A DNA stretch of 49,018 nt from Phycisphaerae bacterium (GTDB lineage Bacteria; Planctomycetota; Phycisphaerae; UBA1845). A model generated the notes under the pieces. That model was not told where the DNA came from. It saw only the letters and a program-made list of their open reading frames with translations, and searched no databases. The position numbers were made by a program, and so were the translations under genes. The stretch spans positions 1-49,018 of the forward strand of contig JAJDEA010000242.1 of assembly GCA_029260035.1 (NCBI GenBank), read 5' to 3'. Below are positions 24,405 through 36,106 of the stretch, in pieces. Numbering within the stretch: position 1 is the stretch's first letter; every line of letters starts with the position of its first letter.

Positions 24405-25286
24405 ATGGCCAATAGACGCGTACTCGTAAAGCGTAGAAAATCAGTTCGCAACATTCGCAAGATCACGCGAACGATGCAGCTCATTGCCACTGCGCGCTTT
24501 CAGGCTGCACTCAACCGCGCGACCGCTACCAAACCTTATACAGAGAAATTAGCTGAGCTCGTTGCCGACCTCGCTGGCGCTGCCAAGGAAACAAATCATC
24601 CTCTGATGGCTGACCATGACGACGTGAAGCGGTCAGCTGTCATTGCATTCACCAGCGCTCGCGGGTTATGCGGCGGATACAACGGCAATATCCTACGATC
24701 GACCATCGCCCATTTGGACGACCAAGAAGCGCAGGGAATCGAAACCGACCTGACCATGATTGGCAGGAAGGGAATCAGTTATTTCCAGTTCCTGCAACGC
24801 CCTATGGCAAGGCGAATCACCGACCTGAGCGACTCGCCCAGGTTTGACGAGATTGAGCCGCTTGCCAATGACCTGATGGATCGATTCAAGCGAGGCGAAA
24901 TCGCGTCAGCGTATGTATCTTATATGCAGTTTGTCTCCGTTGCTCGGCAGCGTCCGGCGATCATCAAGCTCTTACCGTTGACGGGCGATGCGTCGGAAGA
25001 CTCGGAAGAAAAGCAGACGCCCCAGGCGGTGAATTACGAGTTCTCGCCTCAACCTAAAGAACTCTTGGACGAATTGCTTCCCGCTACGGTGCGTGCGCGA
25101 TTGTTTCAGTGTATCAACGAAGCAGTCGTTGGTGAACACGTCGCACGAATGGTTGCGATGAAGGCAGCTACCGATGCCGCAGGCGACATGATTACGACAC
25201 TAACTCGGAAGTACAACCGAGCCAGACAGACAGCCATTACGATGGAACTATTGGATATCGTCGGCGGCGCCAACGCGCTCGCCTAG
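24405..25286 (+). CDS. atpG: F-type ATP synthase subunit gamma
   Basis: The rotor shaft of F1, 293 residues, starts at ATG 24405. The N-terminal long helix (VRNIRKITRTMQLIATARFQAAL) and the conserved nucleotide-like fold stretch VIAFTSARGLCGGYNGNILR are intact. The C-terminal helix is marked by LLPATVRARLFQCINEAVVGEHVARMVAMKAATDAAGDMI and ends LTRKYNRARQTAITMELLDIVGGANAL, as in all gammas. Fifty bases separate it from atpA. An acidic insertion (TGDASEDSEEKQ) near residue 200 lies in the variable region. Confidence 0.94.
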   Translation: MANRRVLVKRRKSVRNIRKITRTMQLIATARFQAALNRATATKPYTEKLAELVADLAGAAKETNHPLMADHDDVKRSAVIAFTSARGLCGGYNGNILRSTIAHLDDQEAQGIETDLTMIGRKGISYFQFLQRPMARRITDLSDSPRFDEIEPLANDLMDRFKRGEIASAYVSYMQFVSVARQRPAIIKLLPLTGDASEDSEEKQTPQAVNYEFSPQPKELLDELLPATVRARLFQCINEAVVGEHVARMVAMKAATDAAGDMITTLTRKYNRARQTAITMELLDIVGGANALA

Positions 25287-25310
25287 CGAAAGATCGAACG
25301 GAGAAAATAG

Positions 25311-26849
<1,539 letters not shown>

Positions 26850-26904
26850 TCGACCCCTTTTTTAAGATTGTTCGGATCCGAAAGCGGACCAACTACCAAA
26901 TACC

Positions 26905-27303
26905 ATGGCCAAGAACGCAACATTTCATTGCAGTGTAATCACGCCTGAGAAGGCGGTCCTGGAGTGCGACGCCAAGTTCGCCGCATTCCCCGCTCACGAT
27001 GGCGAAGCGGGAGTTATGGTCAACCGCGCCCCCCTTCTCTATCGCCTCGGTGTTGGGAAAATGCGTGTGGAAACGGATTCTGAAACGCACACCATGGTGA
27101 TTGACGGCGGGTTTGCGCAGGTATTCGAGAACAAGCTGACCATTCTCACCGAGCAGGCGAAAAACTCCGACGAAATCGACTTGGCTTCGTCGGAACAGGC
27201 TCTCATCGAAGCCCGTGCGATGACCATCACTGATGACGAATCATGGACATCGCGCGATCGAGCCATTCGCCGAGCACAGATTCAAATCAAACAGGCGAAG
27301 TAG
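26905..27303 (+). CDS. atpC: F-type ATP synthase subunit epsilon
   Basis: Epsilon couples rotor to c ring and can inhibit ATP hydrolysis. The 132-residue protein begins at ATG 26905. The beta-sandwich N-terminus (FHCSVITPEKAVLECDAKFAA, PAHDGEAGVMVNRAPLL) is typical. The C-terminal helical hairpin (SSEQALIEARAMTITDDESW, RAIRRAQIQIKQAK) is present but has few Arg/Lys inhibitory residues. It is the last gene of the operon and converges on the giant secreted protein gene. Confidence 0.93.
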   Translation: MAKNATFHCSVITPEKAVLECDAKFAAFPAHDGEAGVMVNRAPLLYRLGVGKMRVETDSETHTMVIDGGFAQVFENKLTILTEQAKNSDEIDLASSEQALIEARAMTITDDESWTSRDRAIRRAQIQIKQAK

Positions 27304-27414
27304 ACCACATCCTTTCAACAAGCTTCATCCAGCGCTGGCGCGAATCTACGTTGTTCGCTACGGTAATATCATTTGAATCACTCGGCGTGCCCGACTTCTA
27401 CATGCCGCTATGCC

Positions 27415-27458
27415 AAAAAAGAAGCGATGCGGACATCATTGATAGATGCCCGCATCGC
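27415..27458 (-). terminator. Rho-independent terminator of the giant secreted protein gene
   Basis: The arms GCGATGCGG and CCGCATCGC (27424-27432 and 27450-27458) pair perfectly; four more pairs (CATC and GATG) continue the stem after one mismatch. On the minus strand the stem is followed by TTCTTTTTT. It lies in the gap between convergent atpC and the giant gene, and may slow transcription from both sides. Confidence 0.85.
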
Positions 27459-27481
27459 ATTGTGCTGCAAGACGCCCGTGT

Positions 27482-30400
27482 TTACGGGTTAAGATTGGCT
27501 TCTAATGGCGGTATCGCGCAAGGCCCTTGACCTTGCGGTCCCGGAGCGTCGGGAACATTATACGGATAGAACTCGCGTGACGTACCTGTCGCGAATGCAT
27601 TAACCGCACGCAACACATCGTTGCCGTTGGTAACACGGTCAGGCTGCTCCGGATTCAAGTCGGTCCAGGTTGGATCCGGCTCGCCAACTTTCTGGAACCC
27701 ACGAAGTGTCGCCGTCACGTCAAAGCCGTTCATTGCACCGTCAGCAGGCTTCCATGAGTTGGGCGGCGTCGGCGGTGTTGTCGCCGGGTCTCCCGTAACA
27801 CTAAATACACCTGCCACGTCGCTCCACCATCGTTGATTCGTCGGAATCGGAGTCGTTGACACCGTTAGTGGTGCCGAGAAAAAGACACCGTCTGTCGCAC
27901 GAACCTCATAGACCTCGCCCGGTGCGATCATACACCCACCGACATGCACGATAGGCATCGCTGCAAAATCAGCGAGTGGCGGAGTTTCATCCGAGACGAG
28001 ATATGTCAATCCGCGTCCAACGATTTCCAATGGCGACGTGCGGGGCGAACTAATAAACCAGGTTTTACTCGTCCCAACATGCGTCACTTCATAGCCATGA
28101 AGTGTCCCCAGATTGGCGGGGTCGGCAACGAAGGAGATGTACCGATTCTTTGGCGCTTCTGCAGGATACCCCGAAGGCGCCAACGACGGTGCGAACAGTA
28201 CTTCTTCCGTTTCGACCGTGACTCCCAACACCGGTTCCAGAGCACGTGCTTGGCCTAAATCAGCCGACATGACAATGTCATGGAAGTTGAAGGGCTGGTA
28301 TTCCGAGGTGAGAACATCAATGGATACTGTTCCGGTTTCGCCGACTGCCAGCGGAATCGAACCCGTGACTGGCGTTCCAGGCGGCAATCCATCCAAACTA
28401 ATGGCTTCAATGACCGGGTCTTTGTCACCTGACACCACGGAGAACTCGTAGTTCAGCTGACCACTTGCATCCTCGTCGTTGGTCACTTCAATATCCATTT
28501 TGGTCACGGAGCCAACGCCGATCTTTTTCGGGCCAATGGGCACCGTCCCGATCACGATAAAGCACCATTTGTTGGTCGCCTTAATTTTTCCATCACAGCC
28601 GAAAGAGTCTCCGATGGCCGTATTGGTCACAGTCAGGTCATAGCAGCCCGTATCTCCAGGCGTAAGCCCAACAGGTTTGGTAATTGAAACCGGAATACTT
28701 TGACAGCCACCGGACACCGTCACCGAACCACTGGATGGAAGGAATGACATCGCCCCGAGTGGGTCACAACCAGTCCCCGTCAATGGCCCGGCAAGCGACC
28801 AACTGTAAGTAATCGGCGTCGGACTATAGTTGCATATCTGAATGTTCACGTTCTTGATGTTTTGATTCTTACAGAAAAGGAGAGGCGAAGGCACTTTGCA
28901 TCGCTGCTTGCACTTGCCGGTACTCCCTGCCTCATAGATCGAGATCACCTTGGCAGCGCTAATTGGCTTTCGGAAAATCTGCACTTCGTCTATTCGGCCT
29001 TCAAAGAAATTCGATGTCGGAATCGGATGCGATGCACCGATCCACAAATCGGCCGGGTTGTTGATGTTTCCATTACGAGGCGTCGGATCGAACGAAACGC
29101 TCACGCCATCAACGTACAACTTCAAGCCGTTTACGTTGTTTCGCCTGACAGTAACCGCAACGTGATGCCATTGGCCGTCTGCGATAAACCCTGGTCGTAC
29201 ATAATCGGTCGCGCCAGAAGTATCGCCAAGCTGGAAGGCCAACTCACCGTTAAGAAGATAGAACATATACCCTCTGGCTGAGAGGCCAAAAGGAACGCGC
29301 TTGTCGACGATCGGTTGCAGGCCCGTTCCCGCACTTGTCTTGATCCACGCATCGATCGAAAAATGCCAGTTGCCAAAGTTGATCTTCGGGGCATTCGGCA
29401 CTTCGACGTAATCATCGACGCCGTCAAACTCCAATGCCACGTTCACAGCCCCCGCAACCGGCGTCGGTCCATTCATGTGCATACCGTCGAGTCCCTGCAT
29501 GCCAACGGCCGTTGGTATGACGGACGGAGGCACCGTGGTTTCGTCAAAGGGCCACCACTCTCGCATACTCTTAGGTGGTGGCGCACAGTCATTGCAAGGT
29601 GCATGGGGCTGCGACGCCAGATCGAACGCGGTGAATCCCAGGTTCATCGCGGTCTGTAGAACAAGGCCGGTATTCTTATCGAGCTGAAGCAGATTGCCAC
29701 CCGGCCTACCTGCCCAGAGTCGCCCGTCTGCGGAATAAGCCAACCCCCAGAGTGATAATCCGTTGTTGCCAACAAGCGTTTGCGATCCATCGACCTTGCT
29801 GACTGTCGAGAGCTTGGTCGCAACCAGGCCGTAAGCCGTTCCACAATTGTCGGTAGCCAAGTCGCCGCTGTAATAATCCACTCCGGCTCCAAGTAAGGTG
29901 TTGGCACCGGTGTTCGGATCGACTTGATACATGGTCGAACCGCTTGCGGTATACAGCCATCCATCCTTGCCCTCGGTGCTGGCGATGAACGGCACTCCAG
30001 AGCCGACAAACGTGAACGTATTTCCACCGATTGAATACTCGTACAAATCACCGTTGGATAACGTCACGAAAAGAGTATCCGCATCGGGCCCTGCTGCGAG
30101 GTCGAAGCCGCCCGGGATGGCGCCTAGGAATGTCGTCGTGGCGGCATCCGGATCGACCTCGAAAATGCCCCCGGAACCCGAGAGTGCATAGATCACGGTC
30201 GGCTTGTCACAACAGGCGTCAGGCGTGCAAACGGTTCCATCGCCATGATAGATGTCGGGCGCCAGGCAGTCCGACTCTACTACTTCGTCGCATTGCGTCA
30301 CCCCTCCGACATTTCGACAACAGGCGCCTTTCACCTCGCAGGTATCCGTAGCACACACCGTACCATCGCCTAAGTACGATCCGTTTGCCTGCTCAGTACA

Positions 30401-33400
30401 ACAGGAAAGCGTCTCAATCGAGCAGATCGGATCACCAACAGCATCGAGAGAACAGCATGCACCTGTCGGCAGTTCACAAACCATGGGGTCACATAACGTA
30501 TTGTCTCCCAGGTATGTGCCAAGGTTAGGCCAGCTCACACAATCCGCGTACCAGGTCACCATGCACATCGGCTGTGGACAGTCGTCGATGCAACAAGCAC
30601 CTTCCTCGCCACAGGGGAATGGCGTGCAGGTTGATCCAGCTCCTTGGTATATGCCTCCAAGGCTGGCGCAACTCGCAGGAGACATGATCTGGCAATCCGT
30701 GATACTCGTCATTTGGATTTGATAGCAACACGCCCCTTCTTCACATGGATCCGGAGTACAAGTGGAGCCATCACCCTGGTAGATGCCAAACAGATTATTC
30801 ATGCAATCAATTTGAGTTGTAATCGTGCAGTCCGGCACGCCCAAGGCATCGACATAACAACAAGCGCCCGTCACCGGCGGTGGGCTGCACATGACCCCGG
30901 TACAGAGCGTTCCGTCACCAAAATAGAATCCAAACAAGTTGGCCAGGCAGTCCGTCTCCGTCGTCTCAACACATTGTTGAACTCCAACCGCGTCGACATA
31001 ACAACACGCCCCAATCGGCTCGCCGCCTGGACAGCAGGTATAGTCAGTCGTCCCATCCGCATTGTTCGTGACGACTAATTGACAGCTAATACCAGCTATT
31101 GCGCACGTCGAACCCACACAATCCACTGCATTGGTTACTGGGTTAATGATAGGCCTGCAAGGATCGTGTGACACTTCCGAGCAATCGCAATCCGTTACAG
31201 TGAAGTGACCAGAGCCAGCTGGGGATTCCGTCACAATGCTGGGCAGACACGCCTCAGTCGCAACCGGGCAAATACCCGTACACTGCTCGACGCAGACTCC
31301 GGGGCAATTCACATCGCACTGGCTCATAAATTCACAGTCCTGCGGTACAGTCGGATCGACACAATCGCAGGAATAACTGATCGTTCCGTCGGCGTTCCCC
31401 TTTCCGATCAGTTGACACTCGAATCCAGGTGGACTTGGACATGTGCTAGTACAAGAGAAGAACGGCGTTCCAGGAACAACCTCCAGTTGACATTCGGTTG
31501 GCCCACACTCACAGCACGTGACCTCGATAAGAAAGCCATTGGAATCGGCGAGTATTTCCTTGGGTGCACATACATCAATGCCATTCGGACAGGTCCCCTC
31601 ACATGTAAGATGGTCGGCGCTCACATTACAAACCGTTGGGGGCTGGAAGCAACGTTTATGCACTTCGACATCACCTATCGTAGCTTTGCCTCCGCTAAAC
31701 GGATCGTGATCCGCATCGATCAAGTAACTCGTGTCTGTCGATGGGATCGGCGTGTTACCGCCAGCGGGGACGCGTTGGAAACCATAAAGCAAATCAGGGG
31801 ATCCATCGTGCAATGTGTCGCCCGTTGCCCAAACATTCAAATCACAATCGTAGTCAATACCACCTGACGCATTCTCAGGCGCACCCGTCGACGCGTTGAT
31901 CGTATTTCCAATGTAGTACTCTTGGGGAAACCAGGTTGTACCGACCAACGTGAATTCGAGCACGCGAGCACTATGCGACAAGTCGATCGTCCCATAGGGG
32001 CCATTCATGGTTCGCTCGGAAACGAGCATCAAACCGGTATCGGAAAATGCGATATCCGCGACAGGCATCGAAAAACCAGTGGTGCCGAGATAAGGCATGA
32101 CGATTTCAAGTGTGGGCGCTCCAACAAAATCGCCCGTACCCGCGTCGAGCGCTACACTCCAAATCGAGTTATTCGGATTCGTTGGTGCCGGACCTGCGGC
32201 AGTTGGCCACGCCGTGCTTGTGTTGCCACCATCTCTAAGCCAAACGCTGAAATAGAGCCGGCCATTGTATGTTTGCACTCCCCAAAGGCGTTCGCCAAGC
32301 GGTGCAAAGCCAGGCAGCCCGCTGTCGGGATCGAACGGATCGAATTCACTCAGAATCACACCAGTCGTGTCAAGCCTGTATATCTTTCCGTCTTCATGAT
32401 TGGTCGCAAAGAGTTGCGGGTTGCCGTTGTTCTCATGGTAGCAAAGGTTCCCGATCCCGGTTCCTTCGTTCGGAATCTGAGATGTACCAACGCCACCAAA
32501 GCCATTGGCCACAGTCGTTGTAAGCGTACTGATATCCCCATTGGTTCCATCCAGCCTATAGATACCGGCAAAGCCGCCGGGACCAAAAGCACATAGGGCA
32601 ACGGGACTAGTAAAATCGCCATACGCCGTTGTGGCTGACACAAATATGTTCGGCGAAGGAGCATCGTCCAGACACACGCCGAACACCTGCCCCATGTTTC
32701 GACAGTGCCACGTGTGCGCAAGTGAAGTCGGTGCAACTTCGTTGTGGAACATGGGCGCAAGCCAATTGTTGTCAACTACCGGGATCGGATTGGCTCCCAC
32801 GGGCGGGATACGCGAATCAACCAGCGACACAACGAACCCGTTGAGCATGATGTTCGGATTGCCCGGGTCGAAAGGCCCGGAAAAACAAGTTGCGACCATT
32901 TCTCCGTTGCCAATCGGAAGAGATGCTGGTGGAGGTGGGATGCGCCCCGGTGCTTTCGTCACAACAACATCGATCAAGCCGCCATTGTATGTGCTGTCAA
33001 AAACGCCAAGGGAGATCGGATAGTCCAGAGATTGCGTTGTGCCTGTTATGTACCAGAAGTCCGTAGCAGTCACATCGATGGCATATCCAATGTCGTCAAT
33101 AGTGCCGCCTAAAAACGTGCTGTACAGGATCGTGCTGCCGTCCGTTTCCATCGCGGAAACAAAAATATCCAGCCCGCCGTTGTATGTCGTGTCAAATCCA
33201 TTTGCGGAGACAGGGAAACCGGCATTGTCCGTTGAACCCGTAACATAGGCGTGATCGTAAATGTCAAGTGAAACCCCATGGCCCCGATCGTTGCCCGCAG
33301 TGCCAAGGTAGGTGCTGTAAAGAGATGCGACACCAGCTGCGTCGAGCTTGGCAACAAAACCATCGGTTGCCCCACCCTGGAACGCAGGCTGTACAACACC

Positions 33401-35107
33401 GCCCGTCGTTTGAAAATCCGCGGAACTCGTCACGCCCGTGACATGTGCCTGATTGGACGTATCGACGTCAACGTCAAGACCGTAATCGTGATCGCTTCCA
33501 CCGATGATACGTCCGTAAACAAGGTCAGCTGCTCCAGCACCGTTCGGTGCGACCTTGGCGACGAACGCATCAAAAGTACCATTAAACGGAGGACCACCCG
33601 AACCGGGGAAGTTGGATGACCGGGTGGCCCCCGCTATGTAGATATTGCCGCCTGCGTCAACTTCAATGCCGTCTGCTTCGTCTGAATCATCGCCCGCAAG
33701 ATAGGTACTGTAGAGCAAGTCGCCTGCGCCAGTGCCAAGAAGTTGGAGTTTGCTGACAACGACGTCGGTAGCCGTATCAAAAACTGTTTGATAAGCGCCA
33801 GCCGTCACGGGATAATCGTTCGACCCTGAATAGCCGACAATCTGGACATCCCCCGCCCCATCGACCGCAATGTCTTTGCTGATGTCGGTCTGCGTACCAC
33901 CAAAATAAGTGCTGTAAACGAGCGCACCAGCGGGATTCAGGCTTGCAACGAAAATGTCACCCAATCCGGGGTTGGCACCATTGAACGTCGTGTCATAAGC
34001 ACCTACTGTCGTCGGGAAATTGCTTGAACCCGTTGTGCCCGTGAGGAAAGCATTTCCCGCACCGTCTATGTCAATTCCATAGCCAATATCGGATTCATCG
34101 CCGCCGAGAAACGTACTGTACGCCAACGCCGTTCCATCCGGCAGGAATTTGGAGACAAAGACGCTGTATTCCGTCGCGGGAATGGGGCCGCCGGTCGCCG
34201 GGAAATTCGGAGAAAGCGTCGCTCCGATGACATACGCGTGTCCCCCGAGGTCCGCTTTGATCGACCCAACCTGGTCGAATGAGCTTCCGCCGAGATATCC
34301 GCTGTATGTAATCGCAGGGTCGATCACAAGCTCGACGGAGCGGTCATAGGATTCGTCAATCGTGAAAGTGAACGTATCGTCCTCAAGAACGGCATACCGC
34401 ACATCAACCGGAGTCTCCTCGCCATTTATCATCTGGTAAGCATACGGAGGTTGTTCGGTCACGGAGCCGCCCAGAAAGCGTACGATCAACTGGCCGTCGC
34501 TGCCCGTTTCCAATCGATGAATGCCTTGATATTGAATTCGGATGCTGTCGGGGTTTGCGTTCGGCTTAACAATGAAGTCATATTTCAGACGTCTGTCGTC
34601 GCCGAAGTACTTCAGGTCGATGCCCGGATAAAGATCAACGTATCGGATATTGGAAAAGTTTGGGACATTTGTGCGCCATGCGCTGCGCTGACTGCCCAGG
34701 TAGAAATGGGACATATGCGCAAGCTGCTCTTCGCCGACCATACATGCATCCGCATCGGCGCCCAGGAACCTGGCTTTGATCGACACCGCTCCAAAGCCGT
34801 GACCAGCTTTGGCGCAAGCGCTGTTAGGCCTGCACGCCGACTTAGTCGCGCCATGAGGATTGGCCTGCGAAGCGTTTTTGCGATAAAGAACATACTCGAC
34901 TTCGCTTGGCGAAAAGTAAAACGAAGCACCCGGCTGAATGGCTGAGAATTGAACATGCTCAGGCCAATAGTCAGGATTTGCCGTAAAGGAAACCGGCAGG
35001 CGCGAATGCTGGGGTTTGTTCTGCGCATCAAACCCCCAAGATAAACTGGCCATTACAGCCAAGAACAATACAACCGCCACTCGCCCATGCTTTGTCTTGT
35101 CGAACAT
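27482..35107 (-). CDS. Giant secreted mosaic protein: SBBP beta-propeller, Cys-rich repeats, LamG, planctomycete C-terminal module
   Basis: The start is ATG 35107, 8 bases after GGAGG and opening a signal peptide (MFDKTKHGRVAVVLFLAVMA); the longer frame to 35266 lacks both. The product has 2541 residues. Order: a beta-rich N-domain of the SBBP-associated type (about 40-260, with KYDFIVKPNANPDSI). Next come about nine SBBP repeats of the form 'YSTyLGG...D.gygi.vD..g.ayvtG.T.S.nfP' (about 265-705), a variable domain, then Cys-rich units with C...CP and NADGT..Y.C. Six 'GACC...DC....G.Y.GDGT.C' repeats follow (about 1366-1634), then a six-bladed propeller-like stretch. A LamG domain (about 1847-2064: WWPFDE, ALEFDGVDDYVEVP) leads to the C-terminal module (about 2312-2541) shared with the protein at 43817. 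It is probably a cell-surface adhesin or matrix protein; no enzyme site is visible. Confidence 0.88.
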   Translation of the reverse strand: MFDKTKHGRVAVVLFLAVMASLSWGFDAQNKPQHSRLPVSFTANPDYWPEHVQFSAIQPGASFYFSPSEVEYVLYRKNASQANPHGATKSACRPNSACAKAGHGFGAVSIKARFLGADADACMVGEEQLAHMSHFYLGSQRSAWRTNVPNFSNIRYVDLYPGIDLKYFGDDRRLKYDFIVKPNANPDSIRIQYQGIHRLETGSDGQLIVRFLGGSVTEQPPYAYQMINGEETPVDVRYAVLEDDTFTFTIDESYDRSVELVIDPAITYSGYLGGSSFDQVGSIKADLGGHAYVIGATLSPNFPATGGPIPATEYSVFVSKFLPDGTALAYSTFLGGDESDIGYGIDIDGAGNAFLTGTTGSSNFPTTVGAYDTTFNGANPGLGDIFVASLNPAGALVYSTYFGGTQTDISKDIAVDGAGDVQIVGYSGSNDYPVTAGAYQTVFDTATDVVVSKLQLLGTGAGDLLYSTYLAGDDSDEADGIEVDAGGNIYIAGATRSSNFPGSGGPPFNGTFDAFVAKVAPNGAGAADLVYGRIIGGSDHDYGLDVDVDTSNQAHVTGVTSSADFQTTGGVVQPAFQGGATDGFVAKLDAAGVASLYSTYLGTAGNDRGHGVSLDIYDHAYVTGSTDNAGFPVSANGFDTTYNGGLDIFVSAMETDGSTILYSTFLGGTIDDIGYAIDVTATDFWYITGTTQSLDYPISLGVFDSTYNGGLIDVVVTKAPGRIPPPPASLPIGNGEMVATCFSGPFDPGNPNIMLNGFVVSLVDSRIPPVGANPIPVVDNNWLAPMFHNEVAPTSLAHTWHCRNMGQVFGVCLDDAPSPNIFVSATTAYGDFTSPVALCAFGPGGFAGIYRLDGTNGDISTLTTTVANGFGGVGTSQIPNEGTGIGNLCYHENNGNPQLFATNHEDGKIYRLDTTGVILSEFDPFDPDSGLPGFAPLGERLWGVQTYNGRLYFSVWLRDGGNTSTAWPTAAGPAPTNPNNSIWSVALDAGTGDFVGAPTLEIVMPYLGTTGFSMPVADIAFSDTGLMLVSERTMNGPYGTIDLSHSARVLEFTLVGTTWFPQEYYIGNTINASTGAPENASGGIDYDCDLNVWATGDTLHDGSPDLLYGFQRVPAGGNTPIPSTDTSYLIDADHDPFSGGKATIGDVEVHKRCFQPPTVCNVSADHLTCEGTCPNGIDVCAPKEILADSNGFLIEVTCCECGPTECQLEVVPGTPFFSCTSTCPSPPGFECQLIGKGNADGTISYSCDCVDPTVPQDCEFMSQCDVNCPGVCVEQCTGICPVATEACLPSIVTESPAGSGHFTVTDCDCSEVSHDPCRPIINPVTNAVDCVGSTCAIAGISCQLVVTNNADGTTDYTCCPGGEPIGACCYVDAVGVQQCVETTETDCLANLFGFYFGDGTLCTGVMCSPPPVTGACCYVDALGVPDCTITTQIDCMNNLFGIYQGDGSTCTPDPCEEGACCYQIQMTSITDCQIMSPASCASLGGIYQGAGSTCTPFPCGEEGACCIDDCPQPMCMVTWYADCVSWPNLGTYLGDNTLCDPMVCELPTGACCSLDAVGDPICSIETLSCCTEQANGSYLGDGTVCATDTCEVKGACCRNVGGVTQCDEVVESDCLAPDIYHGDGTVCTPDACCDKPTVIYALSGSGGIFEVDPDAATTTFLGAIPGGFDLAAGPDADTLFVTLSNGDLYEYSIGGNTFTFVGSGVPFIASTEGKDGWLYTASGSTMYQVDPNTGANTLLGAGVDYYSGDLATDNCGTAYGLVATKLSTVSKVDGSQTLVGNNGLSLWGLAYSADGRLWAGRPGGNLLQLDKNTGLVLQTAMNLGFTAFDLASQPHAPCNDCAPPPKSMREWWPFDETTVPPSVIPTAVGMQGLDGMHMNGPTPVAGAVNVALEFDGVDDYVEVPNAPKINFGNWHFSIDAWIKTSAGTGLQPIVDKRVPFGLSARGYMFYLLNGELAFQLGDTSGATDYVRPGFIADGQWHHVAVTVRRNNVNGLKLYVDGVSVSFDPTPRNGNINNPADLWIGASHPIPTSNFFEGRIDEVQIFRKPISAAKVISIYEAGSTGKCKQRCKVPSPLLFCKNQNIKNVNIQICNYSPTPITYSWSLAGPLTGTGCDPLGAMSFLPSSGSVTVSGGCQSIPVSITKPVGLTPGDTGCYDLTVTNTAIGDSFGCDGKIKATNKWCFIVIGTVPIGPKKIGVGSVTKMDIEVTNDEDASGQLNYEFSVVSGDKDPVIEAISLDGLPPGTPVTGSIPLAVGETGTVSIDVLTSEYQPFNFHDIVMSADLGQARALEPVLGVTVETEEVLFAPSLAPSGYPAEAPKNRYISFVADPANLGTLHGYEVTHVGTSKTWFISSPRTSPLEIVGRGLTYLVSDETPPLADFAAMPIVHVGGCMIAPGEVYEVRATDGVFFSAPLTVSTTPIPTNQRWWSDVAGVFSVTGDPATTPPTPPNSWKPADGAMNGFDVTATLRGFQKVGEPDPTWTDLNPEQPDRVTNGNDVLRAVNAFATGTSREFYPYNVPDAPGPQGQGPCAIPPLEANLNP

Positions 35108-35503
35108 AATCTTCGCCTCCGAATTAACGTGCGAAGTGCGCACGAATCCCAGAAAAATAAACCAATTGACGCTCTCAGCCGGTCTCTGAACCTGCCTGGG
35201 AGTTACGCGAGGGAGCTTTTGAGCGCGATTGAAATGGTACTCAGGCTCGTGACGCAATTCGACCAAACATATCGGATCCGGCCAGTCTGGGGAGAGATGA
35301 GCCCGTCTACTTAACTAAACGGAAAAACTAACATCATAGCGCAATATAACTGTAATTTCAGGCAAATTCAAGAAAAATCGCCGTCAGTCCAGTCAGAACG
35401 CCGTTTGTACTTCCTATTGATCGCTAGAATCTGTTTATCGAACAGGAGCAAAAAGAAGAACAAGTTGCTGTAAACCGGCACGAAACGATAAGATAAGTCA
35501 CAT
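35108..35503. other. Intergenic region between two divergent units
   Basis: About 400 bases separate the giant secreted protein from the divergent ECF sigma gene. It is A+T-richer than its neighbours, as expected for promoters, and no small gene is convincing. I cannot name a -35/-10 pair with confidence. If the sigma factor controls its neighbour, its promoter would lie here. Confidence 0.4.
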
Positions 35504-36106
35504 ATGATGGACAGCTCATCCTCGCACAATCAAAACCTCTCAGACAACGCATCTATCGAGACAACCGCAATATTGATCGAGATTGGACAGGGGAAACTCG
35601 ACAACGCGGAAAAACTCTTGCCTCACGTTTACAATGAGTTGCATGCGCTGGCGGACAGTCTCTTTCGACACCAGAAACCCGGGCACACGCTCCAGCCAAC
35701 AGCGCTTGTTCACGAAGCGTTCATCAAGCTCGTTGATCGCAATCGAACGCCCTGGCAGAGCCGATCGCATTTCTTTGCCGTCGCGGCTAAGGCTATGAGA
35801 CAAATCCTCGTAGACCATGCTCGAAAAAACCGGGCGGAAAAGCGCGGCGATGGTTGGAATCGAATCGCGCTGGATGAACACTTGTGTCCAACTTCGCAAA
35901 ACGAAATCGATATGTACGATCTCGACACGGCGCTGACCAAACTTTCCCAACTCGACAAACGTCAAAGTGATCTGGTTGAACTACGTTTTTTCGGCGGGCT
36001 TGGCGTAGTGGAAGCAGCCGAATTGATTGGAATTTCCAAGCGTACGGCTGAACTTGATTGGCGCATGGCGCGCGCCTGGCTACGAAATGAATTATCCTCC
36101 GAGTAA
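35504..36106 (+). CDS. ECF-type RNA polymerase sigma factor, planctomycete group
   Basis: The frame encodes 200 residues from ATG 35504 (or the second Met). Region 2 (LLPHVYNELHALADSLFRHQ, TLQPTALVHEAFIKLVDRN, SRSHFFAVAAKAMRQILVDHARKNRAEKRG) and region 4 (LDKRQSDLVELRFFGGLGVVEAAELIGISKRTAELDWRMARAWLRNEL) match the ECF subfamily abundant in Planctomycetes and Acidobacteria (TIGR02999 type). These sigma factors are often encoded next to a Ser/Thr kinase, as here (112 bases downstream), and are thought to be controlled by phosphorylation instead of a membrane anti-sigma factor. The target promoter is unknown; the divergent giant gene is one candidate. Confidence 0.92.
   Translation: MMDSSSSHNQNLSDNASIETTAILIEIGQGKLDNAEKLLPHVYNELHALADSLFRHQKPGHTLQPTALVHEAFIKLVDRNRTPWQSRSHFFAVAAKAMRQILVDHARKNRAEKRGDGWNRIALDEHLCPTSQNEIDMYDLDTALTKLSQLDKRQSDLVELRFFGGLGVVEAAELIGISKRTAELDWRMARAWLRNELSSE

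Noticed and set aside
28862..29281. Plus-strand frame of 139 codons inside the giant secreted gene
   Set aside because: It lies opposite the LamG coding region and has no start signal; the sense frame is clearly the gene.
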